Positions 51,334 through 60,571 are shown, counted from the first letter of the stretch. The stretch is DNA of 64,000 nucleotides from Microlunatus flavus (GCF_900110855.1 NZ_FOFA01000003.1:124001-188000); one strand, 5' to 3'. Translations and numbers: made by a program. Notes: generated from the sequence alone by a model not told the origin.

Positions 51334-51696
51334 TCAGGCGTCGCTGGTCTTGACCGACAGCACCGGAACCGTCGCCTCGAGGATGAGGCGCTGGGCGATG
51401 CTGCCGAGGACGGCCTTGCCGATGGGGGAGCGCTTGCGGACGCCGACGACGAGGCGGGTGACCTCGGAACGTTCCTCGATGGCCTGCAGGACCTGCTCGA
51501 CCTCGTCGACGTCACCGCCGGCCCGCGGGACGACGACCTCGTACGGGACCTCGGTGGCGATCGAGGAGGTGTCGAGGTCGGACCCGGTCAGGTTGACGAC
51601 GGTGAGCTGCACGTTGAGCAGGTCGGCCTCGTTGGCGGCGGCCTCGAGGGCGGCCCGGCCCTCCGCGCTGTCGGTGACGGCGACCAGAACGCTCAT
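51334..51696 (-). CDS. universal stress protein (UspA family)
   Basis: A 120-residue single-domain UspA protein. MSVLVAVTDSAEGRAALEAA opens the fold, and the nucleotide-binding signature VVGVRKRSPIGKAVLGSIAQ followed by LILEATVPVLSV closes it (the G-2X-G-9X-G(S/T) type is partly altered to RKRSPIGKAVLGS). ATG 51696 follows a perfect AGGAGGA. It lies 3 nt from the quinone reductase gene, suggesting a joint stress response. Confidence 0.88.
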   Translation of the reverse strand: MSVLVAVTDSAEGRAALEAAANEADLLNVQLTVVNLTGSDLDTSSIATEVPYEVVVPRAGGDVDEVEQVLQAIEERSEVTRLVVGVRKRSPIGKAVLGSIAQRLILEATVPVLSVKTSDA

Positions 51697-51772
51697 GCTT
51701 CCTCCTGCGGTGCTGGGGCTTGTCCTGCGCATGATGCCGCACCGGCCAGGGTCCTCGACGGGGGCCTTCGCC

Positions 51773-53686
51773 TCAGGGGTCGAGGACGTCGTCGAGGAAC
51801 AGCAGCATCGCGCCCAGCAGGCGCCGCCGGGACGAGGCACGGCGGTACTCGTGGCCCTCGCCGTGCAGCGTCAGGAGCTCGACGCGGCGTCCGAGCGTCC
51901 GCAGCGCGTCGACGACCTGCGTCGCCTCCCCGTACGGGACGTTCGTGTCGAGCTCGCCGTGCACGACGAGCACCGGCACGTCGATGTTCTCGACGCGCTG
52001 CATCGGTGAGAGCGCCCGCAGCAGCGTCCAGTCGCGCGCCGGGTCGCCGTACTTGGTGACCGCCGCGGCCGCGATCCAGGGCTCGGTGTCGCGGTAGAAG
52101 GTGTGCAGGTCCGACATGCCGCAGATGTCGACCCCGCCGGCGAAGACGCCGGGGTGGAAGGCGAGCATCGCCAGGGTGAGGTAGCCCCCGTACGAGCGCC
52201 CCGTCACGGCGACCCGCCCGGGTTCGGCGACGCCGAGCCGGACGAGGAAGTCCTCGCAGGCGAGCACGTCGTCGAAGGCGTCACGACGTCCGTGCACGTC
52301 GTCGGCGTGGACGAACGCGCGGCCGAAGCCCGACGAGCCGCGCACGTTGGGCGCGAAGACCGCGATGCCCGCCGCCGCCATCGCCTGGTGCTGCGGGTTG
52401 AACGTCGGGCGCTCCTGCGCCTCCGGCCCGCCGTGCAGGCTCAGCACCGCCGGCCCCGGCCCGGTCCAGCCCGGCGGGCGGTAGAGCCAGCCCGTGAGCG
52501 GCAGCCCGTCGCGCCCGTGGAGGAACTCCAGCGTCGGCGACACGAGGCGGGCCGCCGGTGCCGCGGGCCGCGCGGTCGCGAGCGTCCAGGTGCGGCTGGC
52601 CACGTCGAGGCGCCACAGCTCGCGCGGCCGTTCCGGGCCCTCGACGGCCACCAGCGCGGTCGAACCGTCGCGGCTCAGCAGGGCGCCGCTGACCACCGCA
52701 CCGGGCAGGCCGTCGACGACCTCGCCCTTCCCGGTCCAGGCGTCGACGAGCTCGAGCTCGGAGCGGCCGCCGGCGACGTTCCAGACGCAGAGCAGCGTAC
52801 GGCCGGCGTCGTCGGCGTCGAGGCCCTCGAGCTCGGCGTCGGGACGCGGTGCGAGGACGCCGGACTGCCCGCGCCAGCCGGCCGGGCCGAGCGGGATGGC
52901 CACGAGCTGGCGGCGGGGGAGGCCGGCGTCCGTGGCCAGGTACGCGATCAGCGGCGGGCCCGCGGGACGCCCGGGCGGGTCCGGGTCGCCGGGCGGCGCC
53001 GGCCGGACGAACGCCCGGTCGGTCGACCCGGTCGCCGGATAGGGCAGCAGCGGGTGGTCGGCGTCGGCGACGCGGTCGACGACCACGCAGAACTGCCGCC
53101 CCCGCTGGCCGTCACGCAGGACCACGTGGTCCTCGTCGACCGACAGGTCGAGCACCGAGATCAGCTCGCCGGTCGCCAGCGCGTACATCTCGCCCGACGC
53201 CGGGTCGACGAGGTAGGCCCGGGTCGGTTCGCCGGCCGTCTCGCCGGGGACGGACACGCTGAGCCGGTGGCCGCTGCGGGTCCAGGGACCCAGCTCGGCG
53301 TGGACCGTCGTCGAGCCCGCGACCCGGCGGGCGTCGGAACCGTCGGGGCGCACGACCCACACCTGCGTCCGGACGCCGCCGCCCGTCGCCACCGCGCAGG
53401 CCAGCCAGCCGCCGTCGGCGGACCACTCCACCTCGACGACCGGGTCGTCGCCCAGCGCGACCTCTCGGGCCTCGGGCAGCGCGGCACCGCCGGCTCCGTC
53501 TCCGCCGCTGTCCGGCAAGTTCTGCACGAACAGCCGCGGGCTCCCGGTGCGGTCGCTGACGAAGGCGATCCGGGTGCAGTCGGGCGAGAGCGTCGGCGCC
53601 CAGCTGCCCCAGGCGTCGACCAGCTCTTCGCCCAGCCGGACGGCGTCCGCGAGCGCCCGGTCCTCGGTGCGCACGTCAGCCGACAC
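51773..53686 (-). CDS. S9-family prolyl oligopeptidase-like peptidase
   Basis: A 637-residue cytoplasmic peptidase. An N-terminal beta-propeller (about 20-370, with TOLB/PD40-like repeats such as SPDCTRIAFVSDRTGSPRLF) precedes an alpha/beta hydrolase domain (about 375-637). The nucleophile is in VTGRSYGGYLTLAML, the Asp in VHGELDTNVPYGEA and the His in LHGEGHEYR. GTG 53686 overlaps the amidotransferase gene by 11 nt, so it is translationally coupled. In the N-acetylglutaminylglutamine system the equivalent third gene is an M42 peptidase; here an S9 enzyme takes that place. Confidence 0.9.
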   Translation of the reverse strand: MSADVRTEDRALADAVRLGEELVDAWGSWAPTLSPDCTRIAFVSDRTGSPRLFVQNLPDSGGDGAGGAALPEAREVALGDDPVVEVEWSADGGWLACAVATGGGVRTQVWVVRPDGSDARRVAGSTTVHAELGPWTRSGHRLSVSVPGETAGEPTRAYLVDPASGEMYALATGELISVLDLSVDEDHVVLRDGQRGRQFCVVVDRVADADHPLLPYPATGSTDRAFVRPAPPGDPDPPGRPAGPPLIAYLATDAGLPRRQLVAIPLGPAGWRGQSGVLAPRPDAELEGLDADDAGRTLLCVWNVAGGRSELELVDAWTGKGEVVDGLPGAVVSGALLSRDGSTALVAVEGPERPRELWRLDVASRTWTLATARPAAPAARLVSPTLEFLHGRDGLPLTGWLYRPPGWTGPGPAVLSLHGGPEAQERPTFNPQHQAMAAAGIAVFAPNVRGSSGFGRAFVHADDVHGRRDAFDDVLACEDFLVRLGVAEPGRVAVTGRSYGGYLTLAMLAFHPGVFAGGVDICGMSDLHTFYRDTEPWIAAAAVTKYGDPARDWTLLRALSPMQRVENIDVPVLVVHGELDTNVPYGEATQVVDALRTLGRRVELLTLHGEGHEYRRASSRRRLLGAMLLFLDDVLDP

Positions 53687-55460
53687 CGTGGTGCTGCAGC
53701 CACATCTCGAGCAGCCCGAGCTGCCACAGGGCGTTGGAGCCGAGACGGGTGCGGGTGCGGTTCGGGTCCTTCAGCAGCGACTGCACCGTGTCGGCCCGGA
53801 ACAGCCCGCGCCGTCGCGCGGCCGGGTCGGTCAGCGCGTCGCGGACCCGGTCGAGCATCGGGCCCTGGAGCTGGCGGATCGCCGGCACCGGGAAGTAGCC
53901 CTTGGTGCGGTCGATGACCGCATCGGGCACGACGCCGCGGGCGGCACGCTTGAGCACGCCCTTGCCGCCGTCGGCGAGCTTGAGCTCCGGCGGGATGCGC
54001 CCGGCGAGCTCGACCAGCTCGTGGTCCAGGAAGGGCACCCGCGCCTCGAGGCCCCAGGCCATGGTCATGTTGTCGACCCGCTTGACGGGGTCGTCGACGA
54101 GCATGACCGTCGTGTCGCTGCGCAGCGCGGCGTCGACGGCGGTGTCCGCGCCCGGCGCCGCGAACCGCTCCGTCACGAACGCGTACGGGGCGTCGTGGTC
54201 GACGAGCCAGTCCCGCGACAGCAGGCCGGGCATCGCCGACCAGCGACGGTCGAAGAAGACGTCCGCGTACGCCTCGACCGCGTCGGCGCGGGGGACCCCG
54301 ACCAGCGGCGGGTACCAGTCGTAGCCGCCGAGCACCTCGTCGGCGCCCTGCCCGGACTGGACGACCTTGACGCTCTTCGAGACGTCCTCGCTCAGCAGGA
54401 AGAAGGCCACGCAGTCGTGGCTGACCATCGGCTCGCTCATCGCGGCGACCGCGGCGTCGACGCCGGGCAGCAGGCGGGCGTCGTCGATGGCGATGCGGTG
54501 GTGGTCGGTGCCGAAGTGCTCGGCGACGAGGGTGGAGTACTCGAACTCGTCGCCGGACTCGCCGCCCGCGCTGTCGAAGCCGATGCTGAACGTCTTGAGG
54601 TCGTGCTGCCCGGCCTCGGCGAGCAGGGCGACGACCAGCGACGAGTCGATGCCCCCGGACAGCAGCACGCCGACCGGCACGTCGGCGACCATCCGCCGGT
54701 CGACCGCGACGCGGAGCTTCTCGAGCAGCGCCTCCTCCCAGTCGCGGCTGCTCCAGCCGGCGCGGTCGGGGTCGCGGGTGAACGACGGCGTCCAGTAGGT
54801 GTGCTCGCGCCACGTGCCGTCGGGCTCGACGACCCGGACGGTCGCGGGCGGCAGCTTCTTGACGCCGTTGAGGATCGTGCGCGGCGGCGGCACGATGCTG
54901 TGGAAGCTCATGTAGCAGGCGAGCGCGACCGGGTCGATCGAGGTGTCGGTGCCGCCGCCGGCGAGCAGCGCGGGCAGCGACGACGCGAACCGCAGCCGCT
55001 CGGGCGTCTGGTCGAGGTAGAGCGGCTTGATGCCCAGGCGGTCGCGGGCCAGCACGAGCCGGCCGCTGGCGTGCTCCACGACCGCGAAGGCGAACATGCC
55101 GAGGAAGTGGTCGACGCACGAGGTGCCCCACTGAGAGTAGGCCTTGGCGATCACCTCCGTGTCGGAGGTCGAGAAGAAGCTCATGCCCAGGCCCTGGAGC
55201 TCGTGGCGCAGGGCCTTGTAGTTGTAGATGCAGCCGTTGAAGGCGACCGTCAGGCCGAGCGCGGAGTCCACCATCGGCTGGGCGCCCGCCGGGCTCAGGT
55301 CGATGATCGACAGCCGTCGGTGCCCGAGCGCGACCGGCCCGCGGGCCCACACCCCGGAGCCGTCGGGCCCGCGCCGCTGCATCGCCTCGGTCACGCAGGC
55401 GCAGGCGGCGACGTCCGCCGACCGGCCGTCGAACCGGATCTCCCCGGACAGTCCGCACAT
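53676..55460 (-). CDS. asparagine synthase-like amidotransferase of the N-acetylglutaminylglutamine type
   Basis: A 594-residue enzyme. The class II glutaminase domain has the N-terminal nucleophile Cys2 (MCGLSGEIRFDG), RRGPDGSGVW and NGCIYNY; the synthetase domain has the PP-loop LLSGGIDSSLVVALL and SGQGADEVLGGYDWYPPL. By my recollection of the families, NGCIYNYKALRHELQ and ALACYMSFHSIVPPPRTILN point to the amidotransferase of the osmolyte N-acetylglutaminylglutamine amide pathway (AsnO, trio_amidotrans) rather than plain AsnB. It should turn a peptide carboxylate into an amide. ATG 55460 follows GAGGTGAGAG. Confidence 0.82.
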   Translation of the reverse strand: MCGLSGEIRFDGRSADVAACACVTEAMQRRGPDGSGVWARGPVALGHRRLSIIDLSPAGAQPMVDSALGLTVAFNGCIYNYKALRHELQGLGMSFFSTSDTEVIAKAYSQWGTSCVDHFLGMFAFAVVEHASGRLVLARDRLGIKPLYLDQTPERLRFASSLPALLAGGGTDTSIDPVALACYMSFHSIVPPPRTILNGVKKLPPATVRVVEPDGTWREHTYWTPSFTRDPDRAGWSSRDWEEALLEKLRVAVDRRMVADVPVGVLLSGGIDSSLVVALLAEAGQHDLKTFSIGFDSAGGESGDEFEYSTLVAEHFGTDHHRIAIDDARLLPGVDAAVAAMSEPMVSHDCVAFFLLSEDVSKSVKVVQSGQGADEVLGGYDWYPPLVGVPRADAVEAYADVFFDRRWSAMPGLLSRDWLVDHDAPYAFVTERFAAPGADTAVDAALRSDTTVMLVDDPVKRVDNMTMAWGLEARVPFLDHELVELAGRIPPELKLADGGKGVLKRAARGVVPDAVIDRTKGYFPVPAIRQLQGPMLDRVRDALTDPAARRRGLFRADTVQSLLKDPNRTRTRLGSNALWQLGLLEMWLQHHGVG

Positions 55461-55618
55461 CTATCTCTCACCTCGCACCCGGTCGTGCCCTGAAGCCCCT
55501 GGCTTCCTCCTCGCTGCGGTCGCCGGCCCTGGGTCGGCCTCCGCGCGGGTCGGGAGCCGGCGATCCTCGCTCGTCGTCCAGCCAGGACCCGGGCCCGACC
55601 TGCCCGATGCTCGGTGAG
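55461..55618. other. intergenic region between amidotransferase and ligase fusion
   Basis: A 158-nt gap between two same-strand genes of the putative peptide-amide operon. It carries a vague resemblance to the dispersed repeat (CTCGTCGTCCAGCC) but lacks its hairpin. No gene or clear terminator is seen. Confidence 0.35.
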
Positions 55619-58162
55619 TCATCTCTCACCTCTCGTCTCGTCGAGCTCCGGGTCGAGCACGACCCACGTGTCCTTGGCCCCGCCGCCGCGCGAGGAGTTC
55701 ACCACCAGCGAGCCCTCGGGCGCCATCCGGGTCAGGCCGAGGCCGGCGACGACGACGTCGTCGGGACCCGTGCCGGTGACGTAGGCGAAGACGCGCAGGT
55801 CCACGTGCCGCGGCTGCAGGAGGCTGCCCGCCAGGGTGGGGTGCGACGAGAGCGCCACGACCTCCTGCGCGACCCAGCCCGCGGGGTTCGCGGCGATCTC
55901 GGCGCGGCGGGCGGCGACCTCGGCCGCCGACGCGTCGGGCCCGATGAGCACCCCGGCCCCGCCGTGGCCGTCGACCGGCTTGGTGACCAGCTCGCCGACC
56001 CGGTCGAGCACGACGCGGTACTCGGCCGCGTCCCCGGTGCGGTAGGTGGGCACGGACTCGATGACCGGGTGCTCCTCGAGGTAGTAGCCGATGAGCTCGG
56101 GCACGTAGCAGTACATGGCCTTGTCGTCGGCGACGCCGTTGCCGGGCGCGTTCGCCAGCCGGACGCCGCCCGCGACCGCCACCTCGAACGCCTCCGCGCC
56201 GACCGGACGGCCCGCGGCGTCGACCAGGTCGACCAGCTCGACGTCGAGGCGCAGGTAGAGCGCGTCGAGGCGTCGCCCGTCGCGGTGCCGCACGGTTCCG
56301 TCCGCCACCTCGAGGTCGTCGGCCGTGACGAGCACGAGACCGGCGCGCTCGGCGAGCAGCGCGTGCTCGAACCAGGCCGAGCTGCCCGGCCCGCTGGAGA
56401 GCAGCGCCGCCGTACCCGCGTCCTCGCCGCCGAGCAGGGCGCGGCGCAGCAGGGGCATCGCGGCACCGGGGTCCTGCAGGCCCGCCGGGCGCGGCAGGTC
56501 CGGCATGACCGCGTCCAGGAGCTCGCGGACGGCGAGGGCGTACCCCGCCCCGGACGGGTTGCGCACGTTGTCCTCCAGGACGCGCCAGCCGCCGAACTCG
56601 TTGCGCACCAGGTCGAAGCCCATCACCGGCGCACGCACCGCGCCGGTCGGCAGCCGCCGGGCCTCCTCACGCCAGCCGGGGGACCCCGTGACCAGCTCGG
56701 GCCGCAGGACGCCGTCGCGCACGATCCGCTGCTCGCCGTAGACGTCGCGCAGGAAGGCCTCGATCGCCCGGGCGCGCTGACCCAGGCCGCGGACGAGGTC
56801 GTCCCACTCGTGGGGCGACACGATGCGCGGGACGAGGTCGACGCTGAACGGCTGCTGCGTCCCGTCGACCCCGAAGGTCATGCCGCGCTCGTCCACCCAC
56901 GCGTCGCGGGCCCGGGTCCGCTCACCGATCCGGTCGGCGCCCAGGTCGCGGAACACCTCGACCAGCGCCTCGTACGCGGGCCGCGGGCGGCGGTCCGAGC
57001 CCACCGCCTCGTCGCCGGCGCGGGAGCGGTAGCGACGCAGCTCGGGCGCCGCCGGTCGCGGACCCTCGGCGGGGCCGCGCGTCTCGGCCACGACGAGCTC
57101 CATGACGTCGGTGAGCCGGCCCCGCTCGGCGTACGCGGCGCGCTGGCGGTCCGCCGAGTTGCCGCGGGCCAGCGTCGCCTCGGCCAGCCACCGCACCTCG
57201 TCGGCGTCGCCCAGCTCGGCCAGCGGCCCGGACAGCCGCTCGACCATGGCCCACACCGCGTCGGCGGCCGGGACGGGCCTCGGGTGCAGGCTGTGGTCGA
57301 GCAGGTTGCCGCGCAGCCCGCCGCGCGCCGCCTGCCACAGGGCCGCGCGGTGCACCGGGGCCGGGACCGGCTGGTGCGGCCGGCCCTCGAGCACGTCGAT
57401 CTCGGCGGCCCGGACGGCGGCGCGGAACAGCCCGGCTATGAGGATCGCGTCGTCGACCACCGGGCAGGCGTCGCAGACCCGCAGCTCCAGCGTCGGCGCG
57501 TGCGACGAGGGCCGCACGTCGAAGTAGGCCATCTTCTCGTCGGCGATGACGCCGCTGCTGATGAGGTCGGCCAGCAGCGCGTCGTACTCGGCGGCCGAGG
57601 CCAGCGGGCCGGTCGCGCCCGCGGTCGGCCAGCGCTGCCAGATGATCGTGCGGATCGAGGAGTAGCCGGTGTCCTGCTCGTTGAAGTACGGCGAGCTCGC
57701 GGACAGCGCGGTGAGCACCGGCAGGTCGCGGGCGACGCGCTGCATGATCTCGACGGCCAGGTCGCGGTCGGAGACGCCGACGTGGATCTGCAGCCCGCAG
57801 ATCAGCTGCTCGTCGACGAGCATGCGGTACTGCTCCTGCATCCGCCCGTAGCGCCCGGTCGTCGTCAGCTCGAAGTCGGCGAAGGCCGCGCTCGGCGCCG
57901 TGCCCGCCGCCGCGATGCCGACGTTGTCCTTGGCCGCCTCGGACACCAGGAGCCGGCGCAGCCGGAGCAGCTCGGCCCGGAGCCCGTCGAGGGTGGTCAC
58001 CACCTCGGTGTTCGTCTCGACCGTGGTCCGCTGGATCTCGGCGGAGTAGTTCTCGCCCGGGAGCCGCGACAGCAGCTGCGGCGCGCGCCCGACCAGCTTC
58101 TGGCTGTCCAGGTCGACGAGGTGCAGCTCCTCCTCGGCCCCCAGCGTCAGCTCGGCGGGCAC
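55619..58162 (-). CDS. fusion of GCS2-type carboxylate-amine ligase and circularly permuted ATP-grasp ligase
   Basis: An 847-residue two-ligase fusion. Residues 1 to about 365 form a glutamate-cysteine ligase type 2 (YbdK-like) domain: TLGAEEELHLVDLDSQKLV, VETNTEVVTTLDGLRAEL, CGLQIHVGVSDRDLAVEIM and SSHAPTLELRVCDACP. Residues from about 385 form a circularly permuted type 2 ATP-grasp domain (DUF404/DUF407 type): PFSVDLVPRIVSPHEWDDLV, GFDLVRNEFGGWRVLEDNVR, NAPGNGVADDKAMYCYVPEL and VTKPVDGHGGAGVLIGPDAS. Both halves make peptide-like bonds with ATP. The start is GTG 58162 after GGGGGAA. Product unknown; the neighbouring amidotransferase suggests an amidated small peptide. Confidence 0.85.
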   Translation of the reverse strand: MPAELTLGAEEELHLVDLDSQKLVGRAPQLLSRLPGENYSAEIQRTTVETNTEVVTTLDGLRAELLRLRRLLVSEAAKDNVGIAAAGTAPSAAFADFELTTTGRYGRMQEQYRMLVDEQLICGLQIHVGVSDRDLAVEIMQRVARDLPVLTALSASSPYFNEQDTGYSSIRTIIWQRWPTAGATGPLASAAEYDALLADLISSGVIADEKMAYFDVRPSSHAPTLELRVCDACPVVDDAILIAGLFRAAVRAAEIDVLEGRPHQPVPAPVHRAALWQAARGGLRGNLLDHSLHPRPVPAADAVWAMVERLSGPLAELGDADEVRWLAEATLARGNSADRQRAAYAERGRLTDVMELVVAETRGPAEGPRPAAPELRRYRSRAGDEAVGSDRRPRPAYEALVEVFRDLGADRIGERTRARDAWVDERGMTFGVDGTQQPFSVDLVPRIVSPHEWDDLVRGLGQRARAIEAFLRDVYGEQRIVRDGVLRPELVTGSPGWREEARRLPTGAVRAPVMGFDLVRNEFGGWRVLEDNVRNPSGAGYALAVRELLDAVMPDLPRPAGLQDPGAAMPLLRRALLGGEDAGTAALLSSGPGSSAWFEHALLAERAGLVLVTADDLEVADGTVRHRDGRRLDALYLRLDVELVDLVDAAGRPVGAEAFEVAVAGGVRLANAPGNGVADDKAMYCYVPELIGYYLEEHPVIESVPTYRTGDAAEYRVVLDRVGELVTKPVDGHGGAGVLIGPDASAAEVAARRAEIAANPAGWVAQEVVALSSHPTLAGSLLQPRHVDLRVFAYVTGTGPDDVVVAGLGLTRMAPEGSLVVNSSRGGGAKDTWVVLDPELDETRGER

Positions 58163-58192
58163 GGTTCCCCCGGTGCGGCCCTCATCTGCGAG

Positions 58193-58224
58193 ACCCTAGA
58201 GCCGCCTTGTTACGAACCCGTCAA
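58193..58224 (-). promoter_or_regulatory. promoter of the ligase-amidotransferase-peptidase operon
   Basis: On the minus strand TTGACG (58224-58219) and TAGGGT (58198-58193) are spaced 20 nt, slightly long. Transcription would start near 58186 and give a 24-nt leader carrying the GGGGGAA ribosome site. Confidence 0.55.
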
Positions 58225-58263
58225 CGCACGGGCCGGTCCGCGTCCGGGCGGAGCAGGACAGCG

Positions 58264-58455
58264 CTACCGCCGGCGGGCGAGGAGCAGCAGGCCGAGGCCG
58301 CCGAGGAGGCAGGCGAGGCCGACCCAGAACCAGAAGCGGACGCCGGTCATGAAGCTGCCGGGCAGGTAGCCCAGGCCCTGGCCGACCCAGACGGCACCGA
58401 TCACGAGGGCGACGACCCCGACGACGCGCACGACGACGCGGGCGGCCGGGCTCAC
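58264..58455 (-). CDS. small two-span membrane protein
   Basis: A 63-residue protein with two transmembrane helices (about residues 7-24 and 39-58; FWFWVGLACLLGGLGLLLLA) around a short loop containing GLGYLPGSFMTG. The GTG start overlaps the stop of the upstream TIGR03085-type gene (GTGA), so it is coupled to it. Similar GxxPGSxMtg-type small membrane proteins are common in actinobacteria; function unknown. Confidence 0.75.
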   Translation of the reverse strand: MSPAARVVVRVVGVVALVIGAVWVGQGLGYLPGSFMTGVRFWFWVGLACLLGGLGLLLLARRR

Positions 58456-59111
58456 GAGTCGCTCTGGTCCATGCCGAGGAGCTGCTCCACGGCGTCGGGC
58501 TCGCCGACGAGGCGGACGTTCGCGGCCCGCGTACGGCCGTGGGCGAGCAGGGTGAGCTCGCTGGGGGCGCCGACGGCGGTGACGATGTGCGCGCCGGCGG
58601 CCGCGCGGATGGTCTCGGGCTGCCCGTCGGCGTCCTGCGAACCCTCGCGCTCCAGCACCACGCCGACCTTCGCGCGGCGGAACTGCGCCCTGGCCAGCAG
58701 CTTGAGCCGGCGCCACAGCCAGCCCTCGACGTCCTCGGGCAGCGCGCGGGCCGCCAGGGGTGCGTCGCCGGCGCGGCGTACGTCCTCGTGGTGGACGAAG
58801 TACTCGATCGTGTTCGCGCCCTCGTCGACGCCCGGGATCGCGAACACCGAGAAGCGCGCGGGACCGTTGCGGACCTTGTCGACGAGCTCGGCGTACGGCC
58901 AGCGCGTCTTGGCCTCGGTCATCCGCCGCTCCAGCAGGCCCGCGAGAGGCCGGGCGACGATGCCGCCGGCGCCGACGGGGTCGGTCTCGCGGATCCACAG
59001 GTGGGCGGCGAGGTCGTGGGCCGTCCAGCCCTCGCAGAGCGTGGGGGCCTCGGGGCCGACCTGGTCGAGGAGGTCCGCCAGCTCGGCGCGCTCGGACTGG
59101 GCAAACGTCAC
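58452..59111 (-). CDS. TIGR03085-type protein of the DinB/maleylpyruvate isomerase superfamily
   Basis: A 219-residue helical-bundle protein with TLCEGWTAHDLAAHLWIRE near the N-terminus and NTIEYFVHHEDVRRA about residue 100. The His residues (HDLAAHL and HHEDV) are the metal ligands typical of the DinB/mycothiol-dependent isomerase superfamily. A variable beta domain follows (LTLLAHGRTRAANVRLVGEP). The start is GTG 59111; TACCAT lies 8 nt upstream. It is divergent from hisI, a placement seen in mycobacteria too. Thiol-dependent chemistry is possible but unproven. Confidence 0.82.
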   Translation of the reverse strand: MTFAQSERAELADLLDQVGPEAPTLCEGWTAHDLAAHLWIRETDPVGAGGIVARPLAGLLERRMTEAKTRWPYAELVDKVRNGPARFSVFAIPGVDEGANTIEYFVHHEDVRRAGDAPLAARALPEDVEGWLWRRLKLLARAQFRRAKVGVVLEREGSQDADGQPETIRAAAGAHIVTAVGAPSELTLLAHGRTRAANVRLVGEPDAVEQLLGMDQSDS

Positions 59112-59189
59112 GAGGGTCGATGGTAGTGGCGCGGGGACGGGACGCTCCGAGCGGCGAGACGGCTCGGGCGCGCGGGGGACACTGGTCGG

Positions 59190-59621
59190 GTGACCGCCTC
59201 CGCTGCCCCGACGACCGTCCCGGCCTCCTCGCTCGACCCGGCGCTCGCGGCGCTGCTCAAGCGCGACGCGGCCGGCCTGGTTCCCGCCGTCGTGCAGGAC
59301 GAGGAGTCCCGCGACGTGCTGATGGTCGGCTGGATGGACGACGAGGCGCTGCACCGCACGCTCACCACGGGGCGCTCGACGTTCTACTCGCGCAGCCGCG
59401 GCGAGTACTGGGTCAAGGGGGAGACGAGCGGCCACCGGCAGTGGGTGCGCGGGGTGCGCCTCGACTGCGACGGCGACACCCTCCTCGTGACCGTGCGCCA
59501 GGAGGGGCCGGCCTGCCACACCGGCGACCGGACCTGCTTCGACGCGCGCGAGCTGCCGGCGCTCGTCATCGGCCCCGACACCCTTCCCGACGCCGCGCCC
59601 GCCCCCGGGACGGCCGCGTGA
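59190..59621 (+). CDS. hisI: phosphoribosyl-AMP cyclohydrolase
   Basis: A 143-residue His[50 protein letters not shown] (metal-binding Asp/Cys) and [12 protein letters not shown] (zinc Cys and His) are all present. It opens the ring of phosphoribosyl-AMP in histidine biosynthesis. It lacks a fused HisE domain. GTG 59190 lies 6 nt after GACACT. It overlaps the next gene by GTGA, so here histidine and tryptophan genes share a transcript. Confidence 0.94.
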   Translation: MTASAAPTTVPASSLDPALAALLKRDAAGLVPAVVQDEESRDVLMVGWMDDEALHRTLTTGRSTFYSRSRGEYWVKGETSGHRQWVRGVRLDCDGDTLLVTVRQEGPACHTGDRTCFDARELPALVIGPDTLPDAAPAPGTAA

Positions 59622-60277
59622 GGTCACGTCCGCTCGCCCTCGGCGGGCTCGCCGTCGGGGCCGTGCTCGCCCTCGTCGCCGGCTCGCGCGCCTGGTGGCG
59701 CGCGTCCGGCACCGGCGTCTCGGTGAGCTTCTCCGGCACGGAGGCGAGCGCCGGGCTGGCCCAGGCGCTGGCGCTCGTGGTGCTCGCCGGCGCGCTGCTC
59801 GGCCTCGTGCTGCGCAGCCGCGGGCGGCGCGTGCTGGGGGTGCTGCTCGCCCTCGCCGGCGTCGGCGTGGTCGTGCTTGGGGTGACCCGCCCGCGGCCGG
59901 CGTCCCAGGCGGTGCAGAGCCGCGTGCTCGAGGTGAGCCTGGCCGACCAGTTCGCGCTGGTCGGGACCCCGTGGCCGTACGTCTACGCCGCCGCGGGCCT
60001 CGTGGTGCTGGCGGCGGCCGTGCTGATGGCCGCGCGGGCGGGACGCTGGCCGACCCGTGCCGCCCGCTTCGAGCGGGCCGGCGTGCCGGCGGCGCGCACG
60101 GCCCCGGCGGTCTCGGACGACCCGGCCACCCTCTGGCGCTCGATGGACGCGGGCGTGGACCCCACCGTCGAGCAGGACCCACCGGCGGGTCCGCCCGACG
60201 GGGCCGGTGCGCAGGAGGTGCCGGGCCGGGTGACAATGGGGCCCCGGGCAGCCGCCCGGACCGACGAGCCCACCTGA
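59618..60277 (+). CDS. Trp biosynthesis-associated membrane protein (TIGR02234 type)
   Basis: A 219-residue membrane protein with four helices (about residues 8-22, 50-65, 70-90 and 122-140) and a Pro/Ala-rich acidic tail. RAWWRASG after the first helix and the position inside the trp cluster match the actinobacterial Trp_oprn_chp family. Its function in tryptophan synthesis is unknown. The GTG start overlaps hisI. In relatives trpE usually separates these two genes; it is absent here. Confidence 0.85.
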   Translation: MRSRPLALGGLAVGAVLALVAGSRAWWRASGTGVSVSFSGTEASAGLAQALALVVLAGALLGLVLRSRGRRVLGVLLALAGVGVVVLGVTRPRPASQAVQSRVLEVSLADQFALVGTPWPYVYAAAGLVVLAAAVLMAARAGRWPTRAARFERAGVPAARTAPAVSDDPATLWRSMDAGVDPTVEQDPPAGPPDGAGAQEVPGRVTMGPRAAARTDEPT

Positions 60278-60301
60278 CGGGTGGGGGCAAGGAGCAGCGT
60301 G

Positions 60302-60571
60302 ATGGCAGCCCCGTCCCGTGCCGCAGACCCGTCGGGCACCGCCCGCCGGTCCGAGATCTCCGACTCGCAGGGCGAGCGTCACAAGCACGTCCACCACGGC
60401 CAGACGCTGGCCGCCTGGGTCGGCAGCCTGACCGCCATGGTCGCCGTCGTCATCGGCGGCTTCGGCGTGGTCTTCCAGAACTGGGTCGTCTTCGGCGTCG
60501 GCGTCGTGCTGCTCGCGGCCGCCGGCATCGCCGCGCTCGTCCTGCAGAAGACCGGGCACGGCGCCTACTAG
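60302..60571 (+). CDS. HGxxPAAW-motif small membrane protein
   Basis: An 89-residue protein with a polar N-terminus, the motif [20 protein letters not shown] (a variant of the HGxxPAAW signature, with Leu for Pro) and two helices (about residues 38-56 and 61-81). ATG 60302 follows CAAGGAGCAG. It occupies the conserved slot before trpC in actinobacterial trp operons. Function unknown. Confidence 0.85.
   Translation: MAAPSRAADPSGTARRSEISDSQGERHKHVHHGQTLAAWVGSLTAMVAVVIGGFGVVFQNWVVFGVGVVLLAAAGIAALVLQKTGHGAY

Noticed and set aside
55483-55618. Fourth copy of the dispersed repeat
   Set aside because: Only CTCGTCGTCCAGCC and a CTTCCTCCTCGCTGCGG-like stretch match; the hairpin and block order are absent.
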